This document shows, one piece after another, positions 12,728 through 26,032 of a stretch of 64,000 bases of DNA. The notes below the pieces were generated by a model, which saw nothing but the letters and a program-made list of their open reading frames with translations, had not been told where the DNA came from and did no database searches. The position numbers and the translations under genes are program-made. The stretch is from contig VWPU01006177.1 of NCBI GenBank assembly GCA_013398955.1, forward strand, positions 1 through 64,000, in the 5' to 3' direction. Source of the DNA: Callaeas wilsoni. Lineage: Eukaryota > Chordata > Aves > Passeriformes > Callaeidae. How positions within the stretch are numbered: the first letter of the stretch is position 1; the number at the start of each line of letters is the position of its first letter.

Positions 12728-12912
12728 GGCGCTGGAACAGGTTGCTCAGAGAAGTTGCGGATGCCCCATCCCTGGGAGTGTTCAAGGCCAGGTTGAGTGA
12801 GGCTCTAAACAACCTGGTCTAGTGGAAGGTGTCCCTGCCCATGGCAGAGGGGTGGGAACTTCAGGGTTCCTTATGTCCCCAGCTATTCTATGGTTCTGAT
12901 TCTGTGATTTTG
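12728..12912 (+). mobile_element. CR1 fragment, 3' end, plus strand
   Basis: Sense CR1 3' terminus: CTGGAACAGGTTGCTCAGAG, GATGCCCCATCCCTGGGAGT, TCTAGTGGAAGGTGTCCCTG, ending in CTATTCTATGGTTCTGATTC. Confidence 0.88.
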
Positions 12913-14166
12913 CAAACAAAGGTAGGAGAAAGCCGAAAGCACTGTCCTAATGCAGTCATTCCCTTTTATCGCTGGGAAGTGGCTGATTGCAGAGTGAGTG
13001 AATGTGTTTCCAGAGCCCCAGCAGGTGCAAGTCTTGTGGGGAACCTGGACTATCTGGATGACTCCTGTTATCCTAAGGACGGGTATCCCCACAAATCCTT
13101 GCCAATCTAGGATATAATACCCCCAGCCTGCTACCGTTTTACCATCAGAGAGGCCAGTGTGTGCAGAGTTTGGAGAAGACGAGCAAAGAACAGGGAATGC
13201 ATTTTGACTGGAAGTGCCACTGAATTGCAGAAACAATGAGTGTGGTTGATGAGAAACTGCCTGCTTGGCACTACTACAACAGCCTGCTGAAGAGAGTGAT
13301 GCAAGTGCTTCCTTGATCCTCTAGTAAATGGTGAGGAACAGTATTTTTCCTCCCCTGAGGCAAGAGAAGAGATCCCAACACACGGTGGAGCCAGATGATG
13401 GCATATGATGCGCCCGAGTACAAAAGTATTCCTACAAAACTAGGGGCTAGCTTTCCCTTCTCAGTCAGTCTTTCATGATAATTTACTGTTTGTCCTGCCT
13501 TAACCCAGACTGTCTGTTTTGTCTGGATTATGGAACAGTGGTGCCTCAATTCACTTAAAATACAGCATTGAACTTGTCTGTTGTCATTGATGGTAGATGC
13601 ACCCAAGTTAGAGGAGAGCAACCCACAAATCCTGACAGCTTCCCTAACCTCTCCATCAGCAGCATCTCATCCTAAGTGAAACAGTGAAATCTCCCCAGAA
13701 CCTGTAGCACAACAGGGCTTTGTACATCCCCCCATGCAAGGGGGAATCCCGCTTTCCATGGGAGAGCTGCAGAGTGAAGTTAATGGGAAGATGGGAGCTT
13801 GTGTCTGTTTTAAGCCAAGAAATGGGAAGCTCTGCTGAAACTCGCTTTGCCCTGCTTTTACCCTCTGCTTACCCTGTTAATATGAAAAAAAAAAATTAAA
13901 TTATCTTTCTGTTTGGAAGACAGGAGTTACTAGATTCCAACTCCTCTTTGGTAGGGACCCATCTTCCACCCTAGTCAAGTACCTAAATACATTGGAGGAT
14001 TTTGGCCCAATGGCTGAGACTTCTGAAGCTCATTTCTTACTTGGAGCATAGGCAGGAGCTTGTGGCATTAATGGCCCAATGGCTTCAGCTCTAAATGAGC
14101 TGGCAAAGGTGTTCTCAGCCCAGAAAGTTTTTCTATTTCCAGCTGTAGCAGTTAATCAGAGAAGCA
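12913..14166. other. Intergenic sequence, no gene seen
   Basis: No gene, RNA or recognisable repeat. Only a short poly(A) run near 13887. Confidence 0.55.
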
Positions 14167-15150
14167 GGTCATAGAATCACAGAATCATAGAATATGTTGA
14201 GTTGGAAGGGTCCCTCGGGATCATCTGAGTCCAACTCTTGGCCCTGCACAGCACCACCCCGAGAATCACACCTTGCACCTGAGAGCATTGTGCAAATGCT
14301 TCTTGAACTCTCTCAGGCTTGGTGCTGTGACCACTTCCCTGAGGAACCTGTTCCAGTTCCAGTTCCTGACCACCCTCTAGATGAAGAACCTTTTCCTAGT
14401 ATCTAACCTAACCCTCCCCTGGCCCAACATCAGGTCATTCCCTCTCTGGGCCCTGTCACCACAGAGAAGACATCTCTGTGGCCACCACAAAGAAGAGATC
14501 AGTGTCTGCTCCTCCTCTTCCCCTTTCCGTGGCACTGCTTTCCAGCCTCTTATTCCCCAGTCTGTCCATATCCAGGGTTGCCCCATCCCAGGTTCAGAAT
14601 CCAGCACTTTCCCTTGTTGAGCCTCATAGGGTTGGTGATTGCCCAGTCCTCTCATTTGTCAAGGTCTCTCTGCAGGGCCTCCCTGCCCCTGAGGGCTTCA
14701 ACAGCTCCTCTCAATTTAGTATAATTGGCAAACTTAACCAGTATCCCTTCAGATTCTGCATCCAAGTCATTTATGAAGATATTGAAGAGCACAGGGCCTA
14801 AGATGGAGCCCTATGGAACCCCACTAGTGACAGGTCACCTGTCTGATGTCACCCCATTCCCTATAACCCTTTGTGCCTCACAGGTGAGCCAGTTGCTCAC
14901 CCATGGCATGATGTGTTTATTCAACTCTGTGCTGGACATTATGTCCGGAAGGATACTGTGAGAGAGCATTGAAAGCTTTACTGAAGTTCAAAAAGATTAT
15001 ATCAGCTGGCTTCCCTTGGTCAATTAGGTGGGTTCCCTTGTTGTAAAATGAAGTTTAACAAGCAGGACCTTCCCCTCAGGAAGCCATGCTGGCTGTGACC
15101 AATCGAATGGTCGTTTCCCAGTAGGTCGTGCTCTCCTTGCAAACCTTGTT
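14167..15150 (-). mobile_element. CR1 LINE, about 1 kb, minus strand
   Basis: It begins on the plus strand with the antisense CR1 tail CATAGAATCACAGAATCATA and runs through TTGGAAGGGTCCCTCGGGAT into antisense ORF2 sequence (AAGATGGAGCCCTATGGAAC and CAGGAAGCCATGCTGGCTGT). It is 5'-truncated and carries many stops. Confidence 0.9.
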
Positions 15151-18100
15151 CCTCTTCCACACCAAGTCACTTATGACACTTTGCTTCTGATTCATCATTA
15201 CTGCCTCATTTTGGAAAACTGAAATAAATGCGGGACGCAACCGAGGAGAACTGCAGGGCTGCCTGGATGCTCCACTGTGGAGATGGGTGGTTAAATAGCG
15301 GCGGCTGTTGTGTGACAGAGTGTGACAGAAGGAGGAGCTGAGGTGGAGGAGTGGGATGGAGGGTGCCCAAGCAGCACCATATAGCCAACCAAGGGCAAGC
15401 AAAGGGATGGAAGGCGGTTCCCATTCAGAGAGAGGACACTAGTTAGTCTGAACAGGAAAAGGGAATCTGGCAAGGACAAGGGCGCAGTTTTGTAATGGTA
15501 CAGGGGTCCCCTGGAAAGACCATGAAATGAGAACAATCAATTAACAAGCTGCTGTGGCTTCAGAAAAGCCATTACAGACATACTGGTGTAATGAGCACAT
15601 CTGATGCACAGAAGCTATTTAACCTTCAGCCTCCTGCCTTATAAAGCACCTCTGGGGCACTGGGTAAGGCTGTTAATTATTAAGGTCAACCCTAGCAGAC
15701 AGAGGTGTCCTCAAGTATGGGTTGCTGTGATACACTCGGATAATTTCTCCATTATGTCAATAACTAATTTCCTGAATTGTTCAAGAATTGACAGATTAGC
15801 ATCCATTAACCAAGTCTTAACTCATGGCTATGGGAGCAGTTACAGGCCACAAGGACTGCAGAACCCATTTGTAGCTCTTTGAGCACATGTAATATCTATG
15901 CACAGACAGTACTGCAGCAGCTTGGTGTTAGTAAAACAAATAACCGATGTATATAAAAAGGCTGGGCAGACAGTGACAGGCACTGGCTTGAGCAGATGTC
16001 TTGATGTTTGTCCTCAGGTGCTCTGAGAGCACAGGATGAAGTCACTCTGACTTTTAAAGAACTGTGTATTGAGGGATTGTAAATGAACAGAATCACAACC
16101 AAACCAAAATACCCATTATATTCACTACCAAAAGGGCTTTTTCCCTTTTTTTCTGGAAAAAAAATCCATACAACAAATACTTAATGGATGTGATAAGTGT
16201 GACTTTTTACATTGTTCACCCTTATGCTGCAAGACAAATCTCATTGCTTTTATTTATGCAGGCCGTATAATTTTGTGTACCTAAATGCAAACATTTTTTT
16301 CCAAGCACAGCCTAAGAAGAACCTTTGGAAACTGGAATATAGGTAGGTAAGAAATTCCTTTGCTTCACAAAGTGGTTTTATCGTTCTGCCTCAAAGGCAA
16401 GCGCAACTGGAAAAGCAACTATCCTAAGTGGAACTGTTGTGAAGGGACATGGGGAGGCACAGCACTGAAGCTGCCCGAGCCTGGCACACCGGCTGCACCC
16501 AGCTTGTGGAGGAGGAGGGACATGGCTGTGTGACTGTGCCACAGCATTACCTGTGTCTGCACTTACCTGCCTGAGACTCTTCTGGCTGGCTGCCTGGAGT
16601 TAAACCAAAGGAGGCTGAGGAGAGACAGGAAAGAGAAGGAAATGAAACTATGACGGTGTTAAAGCCTACTAATACTAACATTCCTTTAGGGGATCCATGG
16701 GGAGTGAGGCACTGGAATAACTGCTGCCAGCCTGATGCCAGAATGGTGACAAGCTGTTCTACCAAGGCCAGCAATGAACACAAAAAGATAGTAAACCCTC
16801 CCCCAGCACAGATGAAAGGGCTGGGGACTGGGGGTATGGAAAGGAGGCCAGAGCAGCTTCTTAGAAGAAACATTACTGGACTCGCAGCTGCACCTGGGTG
16901 TCCAACCAAAGCTGGGGACGATGGACTGTGGGAGGGGATTTCAGGGGCTCATTTAAGCTGCTGAAGAGGTGGAAAAGAGGAAGTCCCAAGCACCAACACC
17001 TCACTCAGGCTTAGGCTTGTCTCCTGGTTTGTGGCAGGCTTTTGGCTGTACTGCCAGCTGTTCTGCCCCAAAGGGAGAGTTTCAGCTGTCCCCTGCAGGC
17101 TGTTTGAAGGGGAAGGGATTGGCAGGCAATGTTCAAATACATCAGTCCTGTTTAAATGCCAACAGAGGGAGTAGGGTGGGGGAGACAGGCAGGGGGTGCC
17201 AGCCCAGTCACAGGGAGGTGACCATGGCAGCAGCCCTCATCTCCTGGGCTTGTGCCCTGGGAGAAATGTCAGAGCTGGAGTGGGGAGGGACACTGCTCCC
17301 TTACCCGGAACGATGTCTGGGATTTTTTTCCTACCCAGACACCCTTTGCTACACCAGTCACTACCACCTTTCCCCACAAACCTCAGCTCACCTGTGTTCC
17401 TTAGGCTGCCACGGCCGCAGCATCACTGTTGCAGCATCAATGCAGTACCTGTGTGCAAGGGGCAGGTGGCCGTGGGAGAGGCCGCAGGGGGAGAGCGAGC
17501 CCAGGTGCACCACAGGCTGGAGCTGTCTGCCCACCAAAACTGCCCAGGCGGCTGTGACCGAAATTTAATTTGCCTGGTGCATTCCGTGGACATTTTAATC
17601 AGCATTTCCTACAATCTACTTGGCAAAGAGGCTCGATTGGCAGCTGCCTGACTGAATGGGCTTTGCACCCAGTCTAACCTTCTCCATTCGCAATTTCCAG
17701 TGCTGGAAAACCTCTCTGTCTCACTTTCAGAAGTTTCTATAGCAATCACAGCCATCCTAGCGAAGCACTGAAAATGGCAGCCCATTCAGATTGTAATTTT
17801 GCTGGACAGTAATTGCTCCTCTCTCCACTGGCCTCTGAAATGTTACTTTTTGGGAGATATCAACTGCAACTGGAGGAGACTGGTCCTCTGCCTGTGTTTT
17901 CAACCAACTTTGCTTCTCCTGCCCCATGAGGTACTTTGTTAGCTGTTTACAGTGTGTGGAACTCGATTAGCAGGGAGGTGTTGCTGGGCACATCATATCT
18001 CAGCTACAGGAAAGACCTGACATGAGTGATGCTCTTAACAGGCCTGCAGGAACCAAACCTCACCACCCAACACATCATGTTGTGGCCTTAACATTATCCA

Positions 18101-20357
18101 TCACTGCATGTAGAAAAAGTTACGCAAGTGTGTTTGCCTTTGCTAATTGTAAAAGACCAGAGCATGCAAAGCTTTTTTCTTCATGTCGGTGAGCTTACTT
18201 TTCCTGGTTTGGTTGGCTTCAGCCTAAACAATCACTTGATCTTTTGTTCCATGCTTCATTTTTCAGTGGCTGTGATTGCTCTTAATTACCGTGACACTGA
18301 AGAACCGTGTACTAAAAATACATTAAGTAACCTGCAATAAGAGAATGTGGTAGAATTATCCCACAGCTTGTGAAAAAATCGGTTAACCATTTCTTAAGCT
18401 CTTGTCATAATCTTCCCCTATACTTTTATGGCTATTGTTGCCTGCTGGAAAAATTAGCTTAAAGCTGAGTAAGGGGAATTACGGATAAGTGTTTGCAATT
18501 TGGCTTTGGACTGACATAGCGTGGTTGCACTCAGAGAATTTGAAGTCTTTGCACTGGCAGCAGCACTCAAATCTGGGAATATAGGATTCACATTGGAAAA
18601 GAATGGATTTTTATAATGATTTAAATGAACAATTTCAGCTAGAGAGTGGATTAACAGAGCCAACTAAACCCTTCACCCTGACAAAGAACTGGCGGGAGGA
18701 CTATAGAAACACATCCAAAATTTTACCAACATGAATGCAGAGTACTAGGTCAGTGAGAAGCATTTCTGTATTTTAATGGCTCTCTTAGAAATCAATTCAG
18801 TTTAAAACAAAAGTTGTTTTACAAATATGTGGAGAATGCAGAAGGCTGGAGAGGGAGCAAGTGGCCTGCATCCTCCATCTGCTCCATCCTCCCTCTCCTC
18901 TCAGACTAGGGATTGCTACTGCAAGTCCCCCTTCTGGGCAGACACAGAGGCAAAAGCAGGCAGTGCCCCAAAACCAAGGGTCAGAAATGTCTCCCATTCT
19001 GCAGGGGCATGGGTGCAGCCCCAGACCTCACACCCTGTATTTCATATATGCCAGAGCTCCTGAGGCCCAAAGCCAAGCAGCAGGAAACTCTAAGCCCGGG
19101 GGTCTTGGGGAAGCTGAGACACAAAAATCTGTGCTTCTACATCAGAAATGGGGTTACAAAACAAAAGAAGATTAAGTATCCCAGGATGAGGAGCAATCTT
19201 CACTGACAAGAGATGGACACGCTGGGGATGGATCAGGGTGGTACAAGAGAAATGTCCACTGGACAAACAAAGCTGCAATGGCAGATTGGCAGCACCGGTT
19301 CTTGAAGGATTTCAGAAGAGGCAGCAAAGCAAAGGGCCATTTTTTGGAGCAAAATTTCTAATTAAACCCTGACAGCTCACTGCTGCAGGACATTTGAAGG
19401 AAAAACAGGATCTTAAATTGATCTGGAGAAGGGTCCAATGTTTACATGAGTGACAAGGCATGCAACCATTGTTGAGGGTACAGCCTCTTCCTTCACAAGC
19501 CTGTGTGAATCTGCAATGGGAGAGTAAGATATCCCATTCTGGATGCTCTTTTCGAACACTAGGTACCACAATGCTGCAAGCCAGATACTGGAGCAAGTTG
19601 GTTGCTTGACTTTCAGTATTACAATATCCCTCTTCAAGAAATGGGAAAATATAATGTTTGCAGTAAAAGGTATAGAAACAGGCCCAAAGTTTAACCCTGC
19701 CTAAAAATTTTACACCACCGGTTTCTCAAGTCTGAACTGTGAAACACTGCTTGCCATCTGCCAGCAAGAACAGCCTGTCTGCCACTGGCATCCATGGAGA
19801 AGTGCCATGCTGCAGCAGTGCTCTCCCATTCTCAACGCTAAGAGCTGCTCCTTCAGAGCACTTGCGCTGGGGAGCTGCAGTGATCCTCAGATCCTCCCAG
19901 CCCTTCAGTCTGGGGGTTCTCTGCCAGCCTGCATGATAACTGCTTCCCAGGGCAATTTTCCAAGCTGTGCAAAACCTGTAACAACTAACCACGGAACTAA
20001 TTGGCTGACAGCAAAAGCACATCTTGAACAGTAAGAATTCCAAATTACAGGGGGAAAAAAAGCACTTTAATTGTGGTTTGCACACAGCTATTTTGTCTGA
20101 CCCTCAAGTTGTTGGAGAAAAGAGACAGAGAGGTAGAAAAAAGGGTTCCAAACCCAAAAATTAGGGCTGCTGGCAGCAGCAACTGAGGCAGATGTCTAAA
20201 CTACTTCTGGAGGAGGACCTTTCTGACAAGCCTTGGATATCCCTACCAAAAGCTGAACCATGTGTAGGGCAATGGCTACAGCTCCTACAGGCAACCATGG
20301 GTCCAGAAGCTGGCAGCGCTACCAGTCCAGGTTTTCCCCCTGGATAGAGAGATTTAA
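15151..20357. other. Repeat-poor intergenic sequence with possible conserved noncoding elements
   Basis: No coding exon is recognised. A 199-codon plus-strand ORF (16969-17568) overlaps another open frame in a locally GC-rich stretch and shows no domain. The parts at about 15640-15890 and 17560-17890 are repeat-free, keep scattered CpGs and are dense in TAAT-type homeodomain cores, so they are possible enhancers of the flanking genes. That is inference only. Confidence 0.35.
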
Positions 20358-20812
20358 GAAAAAACAATCACACTTAGGTCATGAAGATCAAAGGGCTGGA
20401 GCACTTCTCCTATGGAGACAGGTTGAGAGAGGTGGGGTTGTTCAGCCTGGAGAAGGCTCCAGGGAGACCTTACAGAAGCCTTCCAGTACCTACAGGGTGC
20501 TGCAAGAGACTTACAGAGGGACTTTTTAGAGGGTATGTAGTGACAGGACAAAGGGGAATGGCTTTAAACTGAAAGAGGAAGGGCTTAGAGTGGCTATTAG
20601 GAATAAATTCTTTACTGTGAGGGTGGTGAGGCTCTGGAATAGGTTCCCCAGAGCAGCTGTGGATGCCCCATCCCTGGCAGTGTTCCCAGACAGGTTAGTT
20701 AAGGCCTTCAGCAACCTGGTCTAGTGGGAGGTGTCCCTGCCCATGGCAGGGGAGGTTGGGATTAGATGATCTTAAAGGTCCATTCCAACCCCTTAACATT
20801 CTATTATTCCAA
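20358..20812 (+). mobile_element. CR1 fragment, 3' part, plus strand
   Basis: Sense CR1 of about 455 bp: AGGGCTGGAGCACTTCTCCT, GTTCAGCCTGGAGAAGGCTC, GGATGCCCCATCCCTGGCAG and ATTAGATGATCTTAAAGGTC, ending in ACATTCTATTATTCC. Confidence 0.92.
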
Positions 20813-20883
20813 TTAACAGTGGGTCTGTCTAATCAGAACGCATACCTAAAAATAGCATGAGTGACATGTTTATAAAATCTGGA

Positions 20884-20903
20884 TTTATTATTTTTTCTTT
20901 ATT
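20884..20903 (-). terminator. Tandem AATAAA poly(A) signals
   Basis: Read on the minus strand, two perfect AATAAA hexamers lie at 20903-20898 and 20889-20884, followed by a T/GT-rich stretch. They are the last such signals before CR1 sequence begins at 20812, and fit the 3' end of a minus-strand transcript, possibly AFG1L. Confidence 0.45.
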
Positions 20904-21254
20904 ACAAGATAAATTCTTCTCAAATAACAGAAGGATTTGACAGTGTTCAGTTTGTAATATATTAGATTCAAAATTACATATTTAAAAAAATATTCTCTGT
21001 ATACAAGGAAAATCCCAACAGAATTTACAAAGCCACTGTATTTCACATGTATAGGATCTGAGGTTGTAAAAGAAAAGTAAAAGAAAAACTACTCAAATGG
21101 TTTACGGTTTTATTCACAAACCTCAAATTTTTTTCTTTAAATAGATTCTTAAAATAGATGCATTATTTAAAACAAAATCACTACGAAGAAGCACGTGGTG
21201 TTTAGTGGATGACATTAATTCCGTAACCCAAACAAGGAGACTAATCCACTCTGA

Positions 21255-21455
21255 GTAGCTAAATTATTTTTTTGCACTATTTACATACTTTACTGAAGTA
21301 TTTTCATCCCAGAGCCTCAGCAAGCATCTTAGAATATTAATGAGAGATGCCTGGCAGCACGCCAGAGTTAGCAAGTAAGAGAGTAACATCATTCCCATTT
21401 TATCAACAGGGAAACTGAGGCACTAGGTGTATTCAGATCCAGGCAACTGCAGAAA
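21255..21455 (-). mobile_element. MIR/CORE-SINE-like old SINE
   Basis: The plus strand reads CATTCCCATTTTATCAACAG followed by GGAAACTGAGGCACTAGG. This is the reverse of the diagnostic MIR block (CCTCAGTTTCCC...TAAAATGGG). About 100 bp away, CATCCCAGAGCCTCAGCAAG matches the reverse of the GAGGCTCTGGGATGA tail found in amniote CORE-SINEs. An almost full-length ancient element inside the presumed AFG1L 3' UTR. Confidence 0.55.
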
Positions 21456-24400
21456 GAAAAACCCTGAATCTTAATACTGTTAGGCGCATCTCCATGGAGA
21501 GACCGTTCTTCCTCCTTGTTAGATGGCTGGTGACCACGCTGGGCACTGTTTGAAACCTGGTCAGTTGCTTTTTTTCATGTTTAGATTACTGCAAAATAAG
21601 TGACAGCTATCCAGCTATAGTGTCATCACAAACACCTTTACTAAAAAAGAAGCCATTAGTGATTTTCTTTTTCAGATGAAAAATCAGCAACAGCAAAAAG
21701 TGCATCTTCAATCCCTCCAAAGCCTTTGGAAGGCTGTCTTTTTCTACGCAAAATACTGCAATTGTTCCCTCAATCTGCACAGTAACAAATACTGAAAACC
21801 AGTAACTCTGAAAGACAGAATTGAACTATTTATAATTAAAAAAACAAAAAAAAAAACAAGAAGAAGTTAAATTTTTGGGCATTTTGAACATTCCTTGGTC
21901 AATCAAGTACTTGAAAGAAGTTAGCTGAGAGATTCTCAGCCAGAACGTGACCTTTAGAAACATGAAGTGTTTCACGTGGTCCATAAGCCCAAGGATTTTC
22001 CTTCTATGACAGCAAAATATTACATCACATCAATAAAGGTCACTTGAAAAGACCTTTAAAAATAATGTGTCAATAATGTTTGCTGAGCAACTAAAGGAAA
22101 TAAAAACTTGTTGCAGATCTGAGATGACATGAATTCACAAGTAAAGAAAAATCTAAAAAGCCAGGACTTGAGCTCTGGATAGAAGCATCCAGCACCAATC
22201 CAATCATTTTTAAGGCCACTATGGAGTGTGCATAATTTAGTCACAGGCAGTCTCACTGGTTTAAGTTTTGGCAAATACAACATCTTCCTGTGGGAATAAC
22301 AAGTCATGGACTGTTGCTGTCTCACAGCAGCAGGAGCAGGCCAGGCAGCAGGGGACAGGACAGGGAGCACAGGTGGCCCAGCACCCTGGGGCATGACATA
22401 ACCACTGTTGTCCATGGTGTCCAGTGAGATTCTGGCCGGCACCAGTTGCCTGGAAGGTGTCTGACCCCAGAAGCAGCACTCCCAACTCAGCACTGGAAAA
22501 AGGCTTTATACATGCTACAGCACCATAAAATAAGCAAATAGGGCCTCATTTTCTTCAGGGAGGTAGATGGGCATAAATGTGCTTCTTCTGTGGTTACTGA
22601 GGCACACTCTGCCCTGGCATCTGGGCTGGCTGACAAACCGGATCAATCAATTTCTCCTTGTGGACCTGACTCAAAAGGAGCAAACCTCCCTCTGCAGCAC
22701 AATCATAAATACAGCACAGTGATTTACACAACTGTTCTTGTTTTCAGCCTCAAAACACTTCTGGAATCTTCCCCATTTCTTTTCCCTGATTATTGGTACC
22801 TACCTGTGACTCCCAACAGACAAATTCCTTGCTGGCCAAGGAAAGACTGCACTATAGTTTTATTTAGCAATATGGCCCAGAAGTGGTGCTGGCTCTGGAA
22901 GCTTTTGGGAACTTCCCTCCTGTGTTTTCACAGAGCTCACCTATATCCTCAGAGGCTTTCAATAGTACATCAGTCCCACTGCATTTAGGAGCTTCCAAAA
23001 ACCCGGGGTATCTGAGTTTGGGGTGTGCACTCATTCTGCAGAAAGGCCTCAAATACCAATGGGCAAAGCAACACCAGTCTGAACACAAACAGAGATCCTG
23101 TGGTTAAAAGAGCTTGGTCATCACCCACACAGACTGTGGAGAAACACCTCACTTCCGTGGCCTGAGAAGTCTCTGTCGGAATGAAGAACCTGCCAGGACC
23201 TCCTCCCTCGTATGTCCCAGACATGTCATCTGTGTTCTGCAAGATTTCCCCTGAACTACCTGACAGAGAAGGACATACAGGCTAAACATATAAATAGTTT
23301 TTAAAAGAATGTAAATAAATATCCAGATGCAAAGTGCCTTAGGTTATCTACCACCATCTCCCATTTTCCCACAACACATTCTGGTTCAGACAAGGAAGGA
23401 GGCATTTGAATGCTACTCAATAAAAGTCAAGGCTGAAGCTTCAGGAGAGTTATCAGCACAGTCCCAGGCTGATAAGTATAGAGTGCCATGTATAAATACA
23501 GAAACACACACATTTAAATTATATATATTAGTTTTATCTAGATTTAGATATACATGTATAAATTAAATATACATATGTGTTTGTATATACAGACACACAT
23601 GCATGAATGTCGATAGTCCCTCTGTTGAGAAACCTAATCCAAATCTCTGAAAGCATACACCAATTTTTTGGATATTCTTAAGTATAAGCAATGTATTCTG
23701 ATTGGAGTTTTCATAAATACGCATTAAAATTCTCCATGGTAGTCACCCTTGTGGGAATAATAATATAGTCCCATGAGTTGCAAACCATATATATAGGCTT
23801 TCAAAATTATTTGAAGAACAGGTATAGCCAGTGTAAGTAGCTTCCAGGACAAACAGAAGGGATCAGAACAGAAAACCAGACCTGAGCATGTGGCTTCCTA
23901 ACAAAAGTAAGTGCATAGGACCTCTCCAGCCCTCCCTGCTGCCCAGAAGGCCCTTTTAGAACCTTTTTGTAATTGTGATGGGAGACAATGTGGTAACAGA
24001 CAGAGAAAGGTCATGTTGCAAAATCCAAGAAAACCTCTCAAAGTTGGGGACAGTGTGTTACATATCTCCTCCCTAAGAAATGAAGGCAGTCTTTTCAGTC
24101 CATCTATGCTTTTTCCTACTCAAAGTTTCTAAATATTCTCTGAAGATTACTTTATAAAAATACACGATAAGCCAATACACACAATACCATGTTTTGTTTC
24201 AGTTAGATTAAAATCAAGAATGACACCACTGCATCTTTAACTAAACTAGAGTTTCCAACTACAAACATGAGGATGCGTGATCTGTCTTGAGGTATCAGTT
24301 ACTATCCTATCTTTTCCATAAAACACATTCCTATGGTAACGTGATGAGTTGCCTCAGTAGTACTGAGATCTGAGCACCCCCAGATCAGGGCAGGTGTGTT

Positions 24401-25007
24401 AGCAGCAGTGGAAGGTTTGGTGTAGAAGCTGCCTAAGAAAATTCAGGGTAGAGATGTCACTGGTGTAGAGGCAGCATATCCAGGCTTGTAAGAACCACAA
24501 AAGTTAGGAAGAGTATGAACTTGCACTTATTTGTTACAGCATACTAGCCTGTCTTATCAAGGTCTCTTTTCCCATTCATTACTTCAATCTTAATCCTGTG
24601 CAGCTTCAAGTACCTTAAAGCACCTCCTCAGGGTTCTCTCTTGGTTCAAACCAATAGCTTCCAATGAACCAGACTGGGCAACGGTCTGATTACAGAAAAC
24701 TAGAGCCTGAACATCAACAGATGGCTAGACTCAGAGAATAGGAAAAAAAAAAACCAAAAACCAGAACACACTACAGAGGAGTTCCAGGATTCTAGCATGG
24801 ACAATATCAGGAGTTTCTTAAAGAAAGCATGTGATTTTTCTTTTGTGCAAGCAGCATTGTACCTGACAGAAGCAGTGCATAAACAGTGATGTGCCCATGT
24901 CATATGACGTAAATGACTCTGCATAGCCCATTAACTTTGTCTGTAGACCAACTCTCCAGAAAAATTCTATCCCAAATAAACTTCTTGAACATCAAAGTTA
25001 TATTTTA

Positions 25008-26032
25008 GAGAATCATTAAGGTTGGAAAAAACCTCCAAGATTACAGAGTCCAACTTTTGTCCAAACATCACCCTATCAAATAAACCACAGCACGGAGTGC
25101 CATGTCCAGGAATTTCTTGAACACTTCCAGGGATGGTGACTCCACCACCTCCCTGGGCAGCCTGTTCCAATACTGGACAACCCAATGAAGAAATTCTTCC
25201 TCATGTCCTACCTGAACCTGCCCTGGAGCAGCTTGAGGCTGCATCCTTTCGTCCTGTCACTGGTTGCCTGAGAGAAGAGACAGACCTCCACCTGGCTACA
25301 CCCTCCTTTCAGGCAGTTATAGAGAGTAATAAGGACCCCTGAGCCTCCTTTTCTCCAGGCTAAACAACCCCAGCTCCCTCAGCCACTCCTCACAGGACTC
25401 ATGCCCCAGGCCCTTCACCAGCTCTGTTCTCCTTCTCTGGACACACTCTGGCAGAGAATGTTCTTGCAGTGAGGGGCCCAGAACTGGACACGGCACTCGA
25501 GGTGTGGCCTCACCAGTGCCACGTACAGGGGGACAATCACTGCCCTGGTCCTGCTGGCCACACTGTTGCTGACCCAGCCCAAGATTCCATTGTCCTTCTT
25601 GGCCACCTGGGCACAGCTGGCTCATGTTCAGCTGCTGTTGACCAGCACCCCTGGGTCCTTTTCCACTGGGCAGCTGTGCAGCCACTCTGCCCCAGCCTGT
25701 GGCACTGCCTGGGGTTGTTGTGACCCAAGTGCAGGACCCGGCACTTGGCCTTGTAGAACTTCATACAATCGGCCTCAGCCCAGTGATCCAGCCTGTCCAG
25801 ATCCTCTGCAGAGCCTTCCTACCCTCCTGAAGATCAACACTACCACCCAACCTGGCATCATCTGTGAACTTACTGAGGGTGCATTTTGATCCCCTTGTCC
25901 ATATAGCGGATAAAGATATTGAAAAGGGCTGGCCCCAACATTGAGCCCTGGGGAACCCCCACTGGTGACCAGCCACCAGCTGAATGTAACTCCATTCACC
26001 ACCACTGTATGGACCCAGATATCCAGACAGGT
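25008..26032 (-). mobile_element. CR1 LINE, about 1 kb, minus strand
   Basis: It starts AGAGAATCATTAAGGTTGGA, passes CACCTCCCTGGGCAGCCTGT and GTTCTCCTTCTCTGGACACA, and extends into antisense ORF2 reverse-transcriptase sequence (minus-strand translation SKCTLSKFTDDARLGGSVD). It lies 250 bp downstream of the AFG1L stop, so it would be part of a long 3' UTR. Confidence 0.93.

Noticed and set aside
16969..17568. 199-codon plus-strand ORF
   Set aside because: It overlaps a second long frame, has no recognisable domain or splice context, and lies in locally GC-rich DNA.
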